64,000 bases of DNA, taken from assembly GCA_016704445.1 (NCBI GenBank), contig JADJAE010000003.1, positions 62,001 to 126,000 of the forward strand. Reading direction: 5' to 3'. The notes beneath the pieces were generated by a model. The model saw nothing but the letters and a program-made list of their open reading frames with translations, was not told the DNA's origin and did not search any database. The position numbers and the translations under genes are program-made. The stretch is from Deltaproteobacteria bacterium (GTDB lineage: Bacteria > Myxococcota_A > Polyangia > Polyangiales > Ga0077539). Shown in pieces: positions 8,030 to 16,593 of the stretch. Position 1 is the stretch's first letter; every line of letters begins with the position of its first letter.

Positions 8030-9469
8030 TCACTCGGCCGCGCGGACGCCGCCGAAGGTGGCCGGGTCGATGATGAACATCTCCACGCGGCGGTTGCGCG
8101 CTCGGGCGTCCTCGGTGCTGCCCATGTCGACGGGCCGGGACTCTCCATAGAACCCGAAGGTCAGGCGGTCGGCCGAGACGCCGTTGGCCACGAGCATGGC
8201 GCCCACGCGGCGCACGCGTCGCTGCGAGAGATCGAGGTTGGTGCCGGTCTCGCCCACGTCGTCGGTGTGCCCGTCGAGGCGGATGCGGCGGATCCAGTTG
8301 TACGCCGGGTTGCGGAGCAGCGTCACGATGGCCTGGATGACCGGCTGCGACGTCTCCAGCACGCTGTCGCGCCCCACGTCGAAGTTGATCGCGAAGCCGT
8401 TGCGGATGCGGATCTGGTTGCCGACCACCTCGATGGCCGCGGTGTCCTCGGGGCAGCCGTCCTCGTCGGCGATGCCGTTGCGGGTCTCCGCCTCATTGGG
8501 GCAGCGGTCGCGGGCGTCGAGCACGCCGTCGCCGTCGTTGTCGCGGTTGGCCGCCGCGAAGGCGTCGCGGTCGGCGGCGCTGGCGCTGCGGGCCTGGGCC
8601 AGGCGGGTCACCTGCTCGCCGCACGCGCCCGGGTTCTGCTGGAGCAGCGCGAGGGCCTCGCCGGCGTGCTGGTCGTCGGCCACGGCCTGGTTGCTCGACG
8701 ACATCCGGTGCATGCGCGCCAGCGTGTCGAAGGAGAAGTACGCCCGCATCAGGTGCGCGCGGCGGCCGAGCCAGTTCTGCGCGCGCTGGTCGAGCGAGGC
8801 GAGGTACTCCGGCGACGACGACTGGAGCTGGCCCAGGTAGCGCTGCGCGGGCCCCGCGCGGCGGCCCCAGAGGGCGAGCTGCGAGAGGTAGAAGCGCGCG
8901 TTGGGGGCGTGCTCACTGTGGCCCGACTCGTTGACGACGGTGGTGAGCTCGCGCTCGGCGTTGGCGTCCGCGCCGGTCCACGCGAAGGCCACGCCGAGCC
9001 ACATGTGGCCGCGCGGCGCGTCGAGCTGCGCGAGCTGGTAGAAGGTCTCCGTGGCGGCGTCGAAGTCGCACGAGAAGAGCTGCGCGAGGCCGCGGCTCTC
9101 GAGCGCCGACACCGCGAAGGGCGACGTGGTCGGCACCTCGGCGGCGACCTGCGTGGCGCGGGCGTAGTCGCCCAGCTCGAAGGCGATCTGGGCCAGGCCC
9201 GCGCGGGCCTCGGCGCCGCTCGGGTCCGTCGCCGGGAGCGACTCGACCACGCCCTCGAGGTTCTGCCGGGCGGCGTTCCACTCCTGCCGGGCGAGCGCCT
9301 CGCGGGCGAGCCGCAGCTGCTCCTGGAAGAACGCGTTGTTCTGCTGCGCGAGGGCGTTCGGGTCGACGCGCTGCGAGCCTCCCATGGACTGGCACGACCA
9401 GAGCGCGGTCGCCCCGGTCATGCAGAGCGCGGCCCCGATGGACCAGCGCGCGCCGCGGCGGGCTGTCAC
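8030..9469 (-). CDS. OmpA-family lipoprotein with TPR region
   Basis: A 479-residue envelope protein. The N-terminus has a hydrophobic stretch ending ALWSC, a plausible lipobox. Residues of about 50-330 are Ala-rich paired helices like TPRs. Then comes a calcium-type Asp-rich repeat (DNDGDGVLDARDRCPNE and ADEDGCPED). The C-terminal 115 residues form an OmpA peptidoglycan-binding domain with INFDVGRDSV, LDGHTDDVGE and the N-x-x-LSQRR-x-x-V helix. The GTG start overlaps the stop of the upstream TPR lipoprotein gene (9466-10503), so the two are translationally coupled. Likely anchors the outer membrane to peptidoglycan. The frame stays open upstream of 9469, but that part is antisense-like Arg/Pro-rich translation. 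Confidence 0.9.
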   Translation of the reverse strand: MTARRGARWSIGAALCMTGATALWSCQSMGGSQRVDPNALAQQNNAFFQEQLRLAREALARQEWNAARQNLEGVVESLPATDPSGAEARAGLAQIAFELGDYARATQVAAEVPTTSPFAVSALESRGLAQLFSCDFDAATETFYQLAQLDAPRGHMWLGVAFAWTGADANAERELTTVVNESGHSEHAPNARFYLSQLALWGRRAGPAQRYLGQLQSSSPEYLASLDQRAQNWLGRRAHLMRAYFSFDTLARMHRMSSSNQAVADDQHAGEALALLQQNPGACGEQVTRLAQARSASAADRDAFAAANRDNDGDGVLDARDRCPNEAETRNGIADEDGCPEDTAAIEVVGNQIRIRNGFAINFDVGRDSVLETSQPVIQAIVTLLRNPAYNWIRRIRLDGHTDDVGETGTNLDLSQRRVRRVGAMLVANGVSADRLTFGFYGESRPVDMGSTEDARARNRRVEMFIIDPATFGGVRAAE

Positions 9470-10503
9470 GGAGTCCCCGCGTTCTGGACGTTCTGCGTCT
9501 CGTTGGAGACGGCGCCCTGCTGGCGGAGCGACTCCTGGTCCTGCGACATCTGCTGGGCGTCGCGGAGTTCCTGCTGCCAGTCCTCCTCGTCCGGGCGGAT
9601 CTGGATGGCGCGGGTCAGGTCGGCCACGGCGCGCGCATACTGGCCCAGGTAAGACCGGGTCAGGCCGCGGTTGTAGAACGCCTCGCCGATCTTCTCCGCC
9701 TCGTTGGGCGGAACGGGCATGGTGGCGTTCTGGAACTGCCCGATGACCTGGGTGAAGAGCGGCTCGGCGCCCGCGAGGTTGCCGGCCTGCACGAGGTCGT
9801 AGCCCTGGCGGCAGCGCGCGTCGCCGTTGCAGTCCTCGAACTCCACCGTGACCGACTCCTGCCACGGGAGGATGACCCGGGCGAAGTGGTCGACGAGGTG
9901 GGCGCGGAGGTTATGGAGCATGCCGCCGCCGTCGATGGGGGGCGGGTCGCGGCGCTCGTAGGGCGAGATCACGCCCGTGGTGGCGGTGGTGACGGTGTCC
10001 TCGTAGGTGCGGTCGAAGAGGCTCTCGTTGCTCGTGCCGTGGGTCACCTGGAACTGCAGCCGCGCGGACGCGGTGCCCACCCGGCGGAGGTTGGTGCAGG
10101 CGTAGCTCTCCGAGCGGGTCGTCTGCCGACCGTTCACGTAGGCGGGCACCTGGCGGGTGCAGGTGCCGGCGTTCTGCTCGACGTTCTCGGCGTACTGGTT
10201 GCCCAGCACCGCGCCGGTGATGACGACGCCGCCGCCGGAGGCGAGGAGCCGGATCGAGGGGTTGAGCGAGCGGCTGATACGCCCTGTGAGGTCGGCCACG
10301 ATCTCGCCTGCCGCCTGGAGATCCTGCGGCATGCCCGTGGGGGCCGCGACGCCGCCTACGGACATGGTGTTGCCCACGGCCGCGGCGTTGAGCATGGCGG
10401 GCCGGGTGACGGCGAAGGTGGCGGTGCGGGCGCAGCCGCTACCGATGGACAGCGCGGACAGGGCGCAAAGTCCGATGAACGAGCGATGGATGACCGACTT
10501 CAT
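9466..10503 (-). CDS. Lipoprotein with C-terminal TPR repeats
   Basis: A 345-residue protein starting MKSVIHRSFIGLCALSALS with lipobox SIGSGC. Residues 25-215 form an unassigned beta-rich region with a conserved-looking AVGNTMSVGGV and four cysteines around residues 115-140. Residues 215-300 contain TPR-like helices (GYDLVQAGNLAGAEPLF and AFYNRGLTRSYLGQYARAV). The ATG is preceded by AGGAGG. The stop overlaps the start of the OmpA-family gene by four bases, so the two proteins are probably made together and may form one envelope complex. Specific function not recognised. Confidence 0.8.
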   Translation of the reverse strand: MKSVIHRSFIGLCALSALSIGSGCARTATFAVTRPAMLNAAAVGNTMSVGGVAAPTGMPQDLQAAGEIVADLTGRISRSLNPSIRLLASGGGVVITGAVLGNQYAENVEQNAGTCTRQVPAYVNGRQTTRSESYACTNLRRVGTASARLQFQVTHGTSNESLFDRTYEDTVTTATTGVISPYERRDPPPIDGGGMLHNLRAHLVDHFARVILPWQESVTVEFEDCNGDARCRQGYDLVQAGNLAGAEPLFTQVIGQFQNATMPVPPNEAEKIGEAFYNRGLTRSYLGQYARAVADLTRAIQIRPDEEDWQQELRDAQQMSQDQESLRQQGAVSNETQNVQNAGTP

Positions 10504-10614
10504 GGCGGGGGGTAACCTCCTGGAAGGCGGGCCGCGCCCGGAGACACACTCCCCACGACGTCGCGACCCACCAATTTGCGGGCGGGACCATATACGTTTT
10601 GGCCCCGCCAGTGT

Positions 10615-11316
10615 TCACGCCCCGCCGGTTTCGGGCGGACCTTCGTCATCCGAGGGGTCGTCCTCCGGGTCGGGCAGGAGCGGGGTGTTCTTCATCTCGT
10701 CCCGGGCGCGCTGCACCATCGTGCGGAACACCCTCCGGAGCGAGTCGCGCACCTCCCTGGGCTCGCCGTTGAACACCAGCGCGTCGGCGACCGACTCCAG
10801 CGTCGAGACCGCCTCGCGCCGGGGCTCCTTCCGGAGCTTGCCGTAGATCGACGGCTCCTTGGGGTGGAGCACCAGGCGCTGCACCTTCAGCAGCCACGGG
10901 TTGCGCCACCAGAGGGTCTTGGCCTGGGACCACGAGCCGTCGAGCACCAGGAGCCCTTCGAGGTAGGGCGTCGGCCCGAGGGCGTTGCCGTTGCGATCGA
11001 GGCGCAGCACCGGCGCGCTCTGCTCGTTGAGATGGAGCTGCCGGGGGAGCGAGCCGGGGTAGAGCACCGCCCAGCGGAGGGCGTCGGCGTCGGCGTCGTC
11101 GAGGAGGCGGGCGAGGGAGGGCCAGGAGAGCCCGACGATCACCTCGACCTTCGGGAGCATCGCCTGGAGGAGGGGGACGGTGCCCAGGGCGCGGTCACGC
11201 TCCTGAGGGTGTTGCAGGACGACCACGCGGGTGCGGATGTCCATGGGCTTGATGAGTTCTCGGACGCGGGCCACGCTCAGGCTCTCGTCCGTGGGGTCGG
11301 TGCTCGGGGGGTTCAT
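10615..11316 (-). CDS. DTW-domain tRNA-uridine aminocarboxypropyltransferase-like protein
   Basis: A 233-residue protein with the DTW-domain signatures: a VVVLQHPQE segment near residue 35, LLVLDGSWSQA (the D-x-x-W motif), and R-x-E-x-x-x-x-STLESVA. Family members (TapT/TDD group) transfer the aminocarboxypropyl group of SAM to uridine in tRNA (acp3U). The N-terminal Cys-x-x-Cys zinc knuckle found in E. coli TapT is missing, and the protein has no cysteine at all. It is divergent from hflX with 64 bases between start codons. The last 20 residues are acidic and Pro-rich. Confidence 0.8.
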   Translation of the reverse strand: MNPPSTDPTDESLSVARVRELIKPMDIRTRVVVLQHPQERDRALGTVPLLQAMLPKVEVIVGLSWPSLARLLDDADADALRWAVLYPGSLPRQLHLNEQSAPVLRLDRNGNALGPTPYLEGLLVLDGSWSQAKTLWWRNPWLLKVQRLVLHPKEPSIYGKLRKEPRREAVSTLESVADALVFNGEPREVRDSLRRVFRTMVQRARDEMKNTPLLPDPEDDPSDDEGPPETGGA

Positions 11317-11362
11317 GGGTCTGCCCGGGCTCTACCGGACCGCCGTATCCCCCGCAAGGTGC

Positions 11363-11368
11363 TACGGT
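11363..11368 (+). promoter_or_regulatory. Candidate -10 element for hflX
   Basis: TACGGT fits the TAnnnT -10 pattern and ends 12 bases before the hflX ATG, with no ribosome-binding site in between. I see no good -35 box. The same arrangement precedes several other genes here. Confidence 0.3.
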
Positions 11369-11380
11369 CCGCGCCCCCTC

Positions 11381-12820
11381 ATGGAACACATCCAGCGCGA
11401 TCCCTCGACCGCAGTCCTCGTCGCCATCCAGCTCCCCGGCGTGGACGACGCCGAGCACCGCTCATCCATCGAAGAACTCGGCCGCCTGGTGGAGACCCTC
11501 GGGCACCGCGTGGTCGGAACGATCTCCCAGCGCCGCTCGCACCTCGCCGCCGCGGCGGTGCTGGGCGAAGGGAAGCTCCGGCTCCTCGCGCGCTTCACCG
11601 ACGGCACCGGGGTGGTGCCCTCCGGGGCGATCAAGAAGGTCCGCAAGATCGACGACCGACCCTCCGCCCTTGAGCTAGATGAGGCCGCCGACGAGGAGGC
11701 GGACGGCGGCGCGGACGTCGAGGTGCTCGCGGAGGCCCCCGAGGCCGAGGACGACGACTCGGCTGACGTGATGATCCCTGCAGAGAAGGCAGGGCTGGTG
11801 GTGGTCGACCATGAGCTCGGGCCGTCGCAGCTCCGCAACCTGGAGCGCGCCACCGGGGCGCAGGTGCTCGACCGCACGGCGGTGATCGTCGAGATCTTCC
11901 ACCGGCACGCCAAGAGCCGCGAGGCGAAGCTCCAGGTGGAGATCGCGCGGCTCAACTACCTGGCGCCGCGGCTGAGAGAGACCGGCGCGGGCGGCGACCG
12001 GCAGCGGGGCGGCATCGGCGGCAAGGGGTCCGGCGAGAGCGCGGTGGAGCTCGACCGGCGCAAGATCCGCGACCGCATCGCGGAGCTGCGGCGGGAGCTC
12101 GGCGGCCTGGCGCGGGAGGGCGACGTGCGGCGCGCCCGGCGGCAGGAGCAGCTCCGGGTGGCGCTCGTGGGCTACACCAACGCGGGCAAGAGCTCGCTGA
12201 TGCGGGCGCTCACCGGCAGCGAGGTCTACGTCGCCGACAAGCTCTTCGCGACGCTCGACACCACCGTGCGATCGCTCTCCCCGGAGAGCCGCCCGAAGGT
12301 GCTGGTCTCGGACACCGTCGGGTTCATCAAGAAGCTGCCGCACGACCTGGTCGCGAGCTTCCGCTCGACGCTCGACGAGGCGCGCGAGGCGACGCTGCTC
12401 CTGCACGTCGTCGACGCGAGCGACGCCGCGTGGCGCACCCAGTACGCGGTGACCCGCGAGGTGCTCGGCGAGATCGAGGCGGGCTCGGTGCCCTCGCTGC
12501 TGGTGCTCAACAAGCGAGACCGGCTCGACCGGGACGCGATGGCGGCCCTCTCCCTGGAGTTCCCCGAGGCGACGATGGTGTCGGCGCTCGACCGGGGCTC
12601 GGTGCTGGCGCTGCGCGAGCGCATCCTGGAGACGCTGGAGCAGGGGATGGAAGAGGCGACGCTCCGGGTGCCCTTCACGCAGGGCGCCGTCGGCGGCGAG
12701 ATCCACCGGGAGTGCAGGGTGCTGGAGGAGAGCTGGGACGAGACGGGCGCGGCGTACCGGGTCCGCGCGCTGCCAGGGGCCCTCGCGCGGATCCGGACGC
12801 TGCTGTCTTCTGCGGGCTGA
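11381..12820 (+). CDS. hflX: GTPase HflX
   Basis: A 479-residue ribosome-associated GTPase that splits stalled or heat-damaged 70S ribosomes. It has the HflX N-terminal domain (VGTISQRRSHLAAAAVLGEGK), the conserved LGPSQLRNLE helix, the glycine-rich GERGPGE-like linker region (here GGKGSGESAVELDRR), and a G domain with GYTNAGKSSL, DTVGFIKKLP and NKRD. An acidic insert of about 50 residues (about residues 87-137, DEAADEEADGG and AEAPEAEDDDSAD) separates the first conserved block from the second and is not usual. The ATG at 11381 fits the family N-terminus; upstream codons overlap the divergent gene. Confidence 0.95.
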   Translation: MEHIQRDPSTAVLVAIQLPGVDDAEHRSSIEELGRLVETLGHRVVGTISQRRSHLAAAAVLGEGKLRLLARFTDGTGVVPSGAIKKVRKIDDRPSALELDEAADEEADGGADVEVLAEAPEAEDDDSADVMIPAEKAGLVVVDHELGPSQLRNLERATGAQVLDRTAVIVEIFHRHAKSREAKLQVEIARLNYLAPRLRETGAGGDRQRGGIGGKGSGESAVELDRRKIRDRIAELRRELGGLAREGDVRRARRQEQLRVALVGYTNAGKSSLMRALTGSEVYVADKLFATLDTTVRSLSPESRPKVLVSDTVGFIKKLPHDLVASFRSTLDEAREATLLLHVVDASDAAWRTQYAVTREVLGEIEAGSVPSLLVLNKRDRLDRDAMAALSLEFPEATMVSALDRGSVLALRERILETLEQGMEEATLRVPFTQGAVGGEIHRECRVLEESWDETGAAYRVRALPGALARIRTLLSSAG

Positions 12821-12828
12821 ACCGCCGC

Positions 12829-13194
12829 TCAGGCGGCGCGGGACTTCTTCGCCTTGGAGGCGTCGACGCGGGCGGGGCGGGGCCCGGTGACGGCGTCCTC
12901 GTCGGAGTCCATGGCGTGGGCGCCGACGCCGAGCTCGCCGCGCTCTTCGAGCACGTGGAGCGAGTAGTCGATCTTGGCGCGCTGTGCCTTCTTGGCCTCG
13001 TTGTAGGCGGACGACAGGTCCTTCATGAGCTCCCGGGCGCCGGTGAGCTTCTCGTCAGCCTTCATCTCCTGCTGCACCCAGCGCAGCGACGTCTCCGCGC
13101 GGATGATCTCCGCGCGAAGCTGGTCCCCGTTCATGCCCGCCGCGTCCTCGGCGTAGCCAACCGGCAGCTTTGCGATGATCTTCTTGATGTCCAA
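12829..13194 (-). CDS. Small helical protein of unknown function
   Basis: A 121-residue protein read from TTG at 13194; AAGGAGG sits six bases upstream on the minus strand, which makes this start convincing although no ATG is available. It begins MDIKKIIAKLP and is predicted mostly helical with many charged residues (QQEMKADEKL, NEAKKAQRAKIDYSLHVLEERGEL), ending in a Lys/Arg/Ala-rich tail. Convergent with hflX, eight bases apart, and divergent from hrpB. No family recognised. It could be a small regulatory or DNA-associated protein, but nothing in the sequence proves this. Confidence 0.6.
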   Translation of the reverse strand: MDIKKIIAKLPVGYAEDAAGMNGDQLRAEIIRAETSLRWVQQEMKADEKLTGARELMKDLSSAYNEAKKAQRAKIDYSLHVLEERGELGVGAHAMDSDEDAVTGPRPARVDASKAKKSRAA

Positions 13195-13305
13195 ATGCGA
13201 CCTCCTTGGGCGCAACCTACTCGCCACGATCGCGGCGTCACGATTTCGGCACGAACCCACCTCCGCCCCTGACGAGACCCGTGCTGGGAGGTATAGGTCG
13301 CGGCG

Positions 13306-15909
13306 GTGATCGCACTCCCGATCGACGACGTTCTCCCGAGCCTCCTGGCCGCCCTCCGCGCGTCGAGCTCGGTCGTGCTGGAGGCTCCGCCCGGCGCGGG
13401 CAAGACCACGCGCGTCCCCTCGGCGCTGCTCGACTCGGGCCTCGCGGGCGACCGGGAGGTGGTGGTGCTGGAGCCGCGGCGCCTCGCGACCCGCATGGCC
13501 GCGAAGCGGGTGGCCGAGGAGCGGGGCGAGCCGCTGGGTCAGACCATCGGCTACCAGGTGCGCTTCGAGGATGTGTCGAGCGCGAAGACCAGGGTGCGCT
13601 TCGTCACCGAGGGGGTGCTCACCCGTCGGCTGCTGAGCGACCCGACGCTCGCCTCCGTCGGCGCGGTGGTGCTCGACGAGTTTCACGAGCGGCACCTCCA
13701 GGGCGACCTCGCGCTGGCGATGGTGCGCAGGCTCCAGCGGGGACCGCGGCCCGACCTCAAGCTGGTGGTGATGTCCGCGACGCTCGACGGCGCGCGGGTG
13801 GCGGCGTTTCTGGGCGAGGGGACGACCCCCGCGACGAGGGTGACCAGCGAGGGGCGGCGCTTCGAGGTGGCCATCGAGCACCAGGCCCGCACCGACGAAC
13901 GACCGCTCGAGCAGCAGGTCGCAGGCGCGGTGAGGGCGCTGGTGAAGGAGGGCCTCGATGGGGACGTGCTGGTGTTCCTGCCGGGGGCGGCGGAGATACG
14001 GCGGGCGATGTCGGCGTGCGCGTCGCTGGCCACCGAGGCCGACCTGCTGGTGCTGCCGCTCCACGGCGACCTTCCAAGCGCCGAGCAGGACCGCGCGGTG
14101 GCGCCCGCCTCGCGGCGCAAGGTGATCCTGTCGACGAACGTCGCGGAGACCAGCGTGACCATCGACGGGGTGGTGGCCGTGGTCGACTCGGGCCTGGCGC
14201 GAGTGGCGTCGCACGCGCCCTGGTCGGGCGTGCCCACGCTGAAGGTCGCGAAGGTCTCGCGGGCCTCGGCCACGCAGCGCGCGGGGCGGGCGGGACGCAC
14301 CCGGCCGGGGCGGTGCGTGCGGCTCTACACGAAGCACGACCACGACGCGCGGCCCGAGCACGACGCGCCGGAGGTGCAGCGCATGGACCTCGCCGACACC
14401 GCCCTCGCGCTGCACGCCGCGGGAGAGCGCGACCTGCGGGCCTTCCCGTGGTTCGAGGCTCCGGGCTCCGCCTCCGTGGACGCGGCGGAGCGGCTGCTGC
14501 GCGACCTCGGAGCGCTCGACGAGGGGGGCGCCCTCACGGCGACCGGGCGGTCGATGCTGGCGCTTCCGACGCACCCGAGGCTCGCGAGGGTGGTGGTCGA
14601 GGGAGCTCGTCGCGGGCTGCTGGAAGTGGCCGCAGGGGCGGCGGCGGTGCTGGGCGAGCGCGACCTGGTGATGTCACGGCGCGGCGGCGGCCTCGGGGGC
14701 GCTCGCGATCAGGATTGGAGCCCGAGCAACGGTCGATCGGACGTTCTGGCCGCTCTGGATGCGCTCGATCGGGCGACCGAGGAGCGCTTCAACCCGGGCG
14801 TCCTGCGAGCGATGGGCGTCGACCCGATGGCTGCGTCGGCGGCGGACCGCGCGCGCAAGCAGCTCCTCACGGCCGTGCGGCGCGACCGCTCGCTCTCCAA
14901 CGCGCCGCTGGTGGCGCCGGGCAACGACTGGGAGGACACGCTGGGCCTGGCGCTGCTGGCGGGCTACCCCGACCGGGTCGCTCGGAGGCTGCGAGGGGAC
15001 GAGGTCGCGCTGGCGTCGGGCGGATCGGCCACGCTCGCGGCGACGAGCGAGGCGCGCGGCGGGGCCTTCGTGCTGGCCATCGACGCCGAGGAGCGCACGG
15101 ACCACCGCGGGCGCGGAGTGCAGGTGCGTACCGCGTGCGTGATCGAGCCCGAGTGGCTGCTGGAGCTGTTTCCCGACGGGGTCATCGACGCGGTCGAGGC
15201 GCGCTGGGTCGCGGCGGACGAGCGGGTCGACCCGGTGCGGGTGCTCCGCTACCGGGGTCTCGTGCTCGATGAGAGCCGTGCGAGCCCCTCGCCGGAGGTC
15301 GACAAACTGGTGACCGAGCGGCTGCTGGAGGAGGCGCGGCGCAAGGGCCTGCGCTCCTTCGTGGAGGACGCCGACGCGGTCGACCGCTGGCTCGCCCGGG
15401 TGGCCTTCGTGGCGGAGCGGTCTCCCGCGCTGGGCCTGCCGACGGACGCCGACGCGCTGCTGGAGCTGGGGCTGCGACAGTGCTGCGTCGGGGCGAGGAC
15501 GATGGCGGAGGTGCGCCGCGCGGGGCTGCTGGACGCGCTGCGCGATGGGCTCACCGGGCCGCAGCGGAGGGCGCTCGATGAGCTCGCCCCGGAGCGGGTG
15601 GCGCTGGGCGGGGGGAAGATGGTCCGGGTGATGTACGAGCCTGGCAAGGCGCCGTGGATCGAGTCGAGGCTGCAGGACTTCTTCGGCTGCGCGAGGGGGC
15701 CTGCGGTGGGGGGAGGCAAGGTTCCGCTGGTGCTCAACCTGCTGGCGCCCAACCACCGCGCGGTGCAGGTGACGACCGACCTGGAGGGCTTCTGGGTCAA
15801 GCACTACCCCGCCATCCGACGCGAACTCTGCCGCAAGTACCCTCGGCACTCGTGGCCCGAGGACGGTCGCACGGCCCAGCCTCCCGCGGCGCTGGGGCGC
15901 GCGAGGTAG
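13306..15909 (+). CDS. hrpB: ATP-dependent helicase HrpB
   Basis: An 867-residue DEAH/RHA-type helicase. Visible motifs are Walker A APPGAGKTT (residues 28-36), motif Ia LEPRRLATRMAA, motif II LDEFHERH, motif III MSATLD, LSTNVAETSVTIDGV, and motif VI QRAGRAGRTRPG. The C-terminal HrpB domain ends with the family hallmark YPRHSWPED. Length fits the family (about 800-850). The GTG start is supported by domain position; a TATAGG hexamer lies eight bases before it and no ribosome-binding site is seen, suggesting a leaderless mRNA. The cellular role of HrpB is poorly defined in most bacteria. Confidence 0.93.
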   Translation: MIALPIDDVLPSLLAALRASSSVVLEAPPGAGKTTRVPSALLDSGLAGDREVVVLEPRRLATRMAAKRVAEERGEPLGQTIGYQVRFEDVSSAKTRVRFVTEGVLTRRLLSDPTLASVGAVVLDEFHERHLQGDLALAMVRRLQRGPRPDLKLVVMSATLDGARVAAFLGEGTTPATRVTSEGRRFEVAIEHQARTDERPLEQQVAGAVRALVKEGLDGDVLVFLPGAAEIRRAMSACASLATEADLLVLPLHGDLPSAEQDRAVAPASRRKVILSTNVAETSVTIDGVVAVVDSGLARVASHAPWSGVPTLKVAKVSRASATQRAGRAGRTRPGRCVRLYTKHDHDARPEHDAPEVQRMDLADTALALHAAGERDLRAFPWFEAPGSASVDAAERLLRDLGALDEGGALTATGRSMLALPTHPRLARVVVEGARRGLLEVAAGAAAVLGERDLVMSRRGGGLGGARDQDWSPSNGRSDVLAALDALDRATEERFNPGVLRAMGVDPMAASAADRARKQLLTAVRRDRSLSNAPLVAPGNDWEDTLGLALLAGYPDRVARRLRGDEVALASGGSATLAATSEARGGAFVLAIDAEERTDHRGRGVQVRTACVIEPEWLLELFPDGVIDAVEARWVAADERVDPVRVLRYRGLVLDESRASPSPEVDKLVTERLLEEARRKGLRSFVEDADAVDRWLARVAFVAERSPALGLPTDADALLELGLRQCCVGARTMAEVRRAGLLDALRDGLTGPQRRALDELAPERVALGGGKMVRVMYEPGKAPWIESRLQDFFGCARGPAVGGGKVPLVLNLLAPNHRAVQVTTDLEGFWVKHYPAIRRELCRKYPRHSWPEDGRTAQPPAALGRAR

Positions 15910-15934
15910 AGTCACCCTCAAGGAGAAGCGAAGA

Positions 15935-16561
15935 GTGCTGACGCGAACGTTGTTGCTGGTGCGCCACGGGGAGTCGGAGGGCAACGCCGCGCGCATGTTC
16001 ACCGGGCACAGCGCGTCGCCGCTGACCCCTCGGGGCGCGCAGCAGGCGGAGGCCCTCGCGGAGGCGCTGTCGTCGCCCGCGCCGACGGTGGTGTACGCGA
16101 GCGACCTGCCGAGGGCCGTCGCGACCGCGACGCCGCTCGCGACCCGGGCGGGGCTCCCGGTGGTGTCCGATCACCGGCTGAGGGAGCGCGACATGGGCGC
16201 CTTCGTCGGCGTCCGATTCGACGTGCTGGAGGCCGAGCAGCTCGAGGCGTGGCGCGCGCTGCTGTCGCGCGATCCGGTGTTCACCCCGCCGGGAGGCGAG
16301 TCGCACACCGAGTGCGCCGCGAGGATGAGCGCCGCGATCGACGACATCCTCGCGCGCCACGCGACCGGGACGGTGGTGGTGGTGAGCCACGGGGTCGCGA
16401 TCCACCACGCGCTGCGGCACCTGCTCGGGGCGAGCGGCGAGGGGCTGATCCTGGCGACGGAGAACTGCGGGGTGCACCGCCTGGAGTGGCGGGAGTTCGG
16501 GGTGCTGCGGGTGGCCGCGCTCAACGACACGAGCCACCTCTCGAAACTTCACGCGCCGTGA
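15935..16561 (+). CDS. Histidine phosphatase (phosphoglycerate mutase-like) family protein
   Basis: A 208-residue protein with the histidine phosphatase core: catalytic LLVRHGESEGN at residues 7-17, the second arginine in ASDLPRAVATA, the acid E in RLRERDMGAF, and the second histidine in VVVSHGVAIHH. Family members include phosphoglycerate mutases, alpha-ribazole phosphatase (cobC) and sugar phosphatases, and the sequence alone does not decide the substrate. GTG start preceded by AAGGAG. It follows hrpB by 25 bases and a TAGAGT -10-like hexamer lies within the hrpB 3' end. Confidence 0.88.
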   Translation: MLTRTLLLVRHGESEGNAARMFTGHSASPLTPRGAQQAEALAEALSSPAPTVVYASDLPRAVATATPLATRAGLPVVSDHRLRERDMGAFVGVRFDVLEAEQLEAWRALLSRDPVFTPPGGESHTECAARMSAAIDDILARHATGTVVVVSHGVAIHHALRHLLGASGEGLILATENCGVHRLEWREFGVLRVAALNDTSHLSKLHAP

Positions 16562-16593
16562 GCCCGCGGGCGTTTCGCGGTACTCAAAGGCCC

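Noticed and set aside
9470..9865. 132-residue upstream extension of the OmpA-family gene
   Set aside because: Arg/Pro-rich, out of frame with the upstream lipoprotein it overlaps; GTG 9469 overlaps the upstream stop, a typical coupled start.
12829..14574. 581-residue minus-strand frame across hrpB
   Set aside because: Shadow of hrpB except for the last 121 residues, which have their own ribosome-binding site at 13194.
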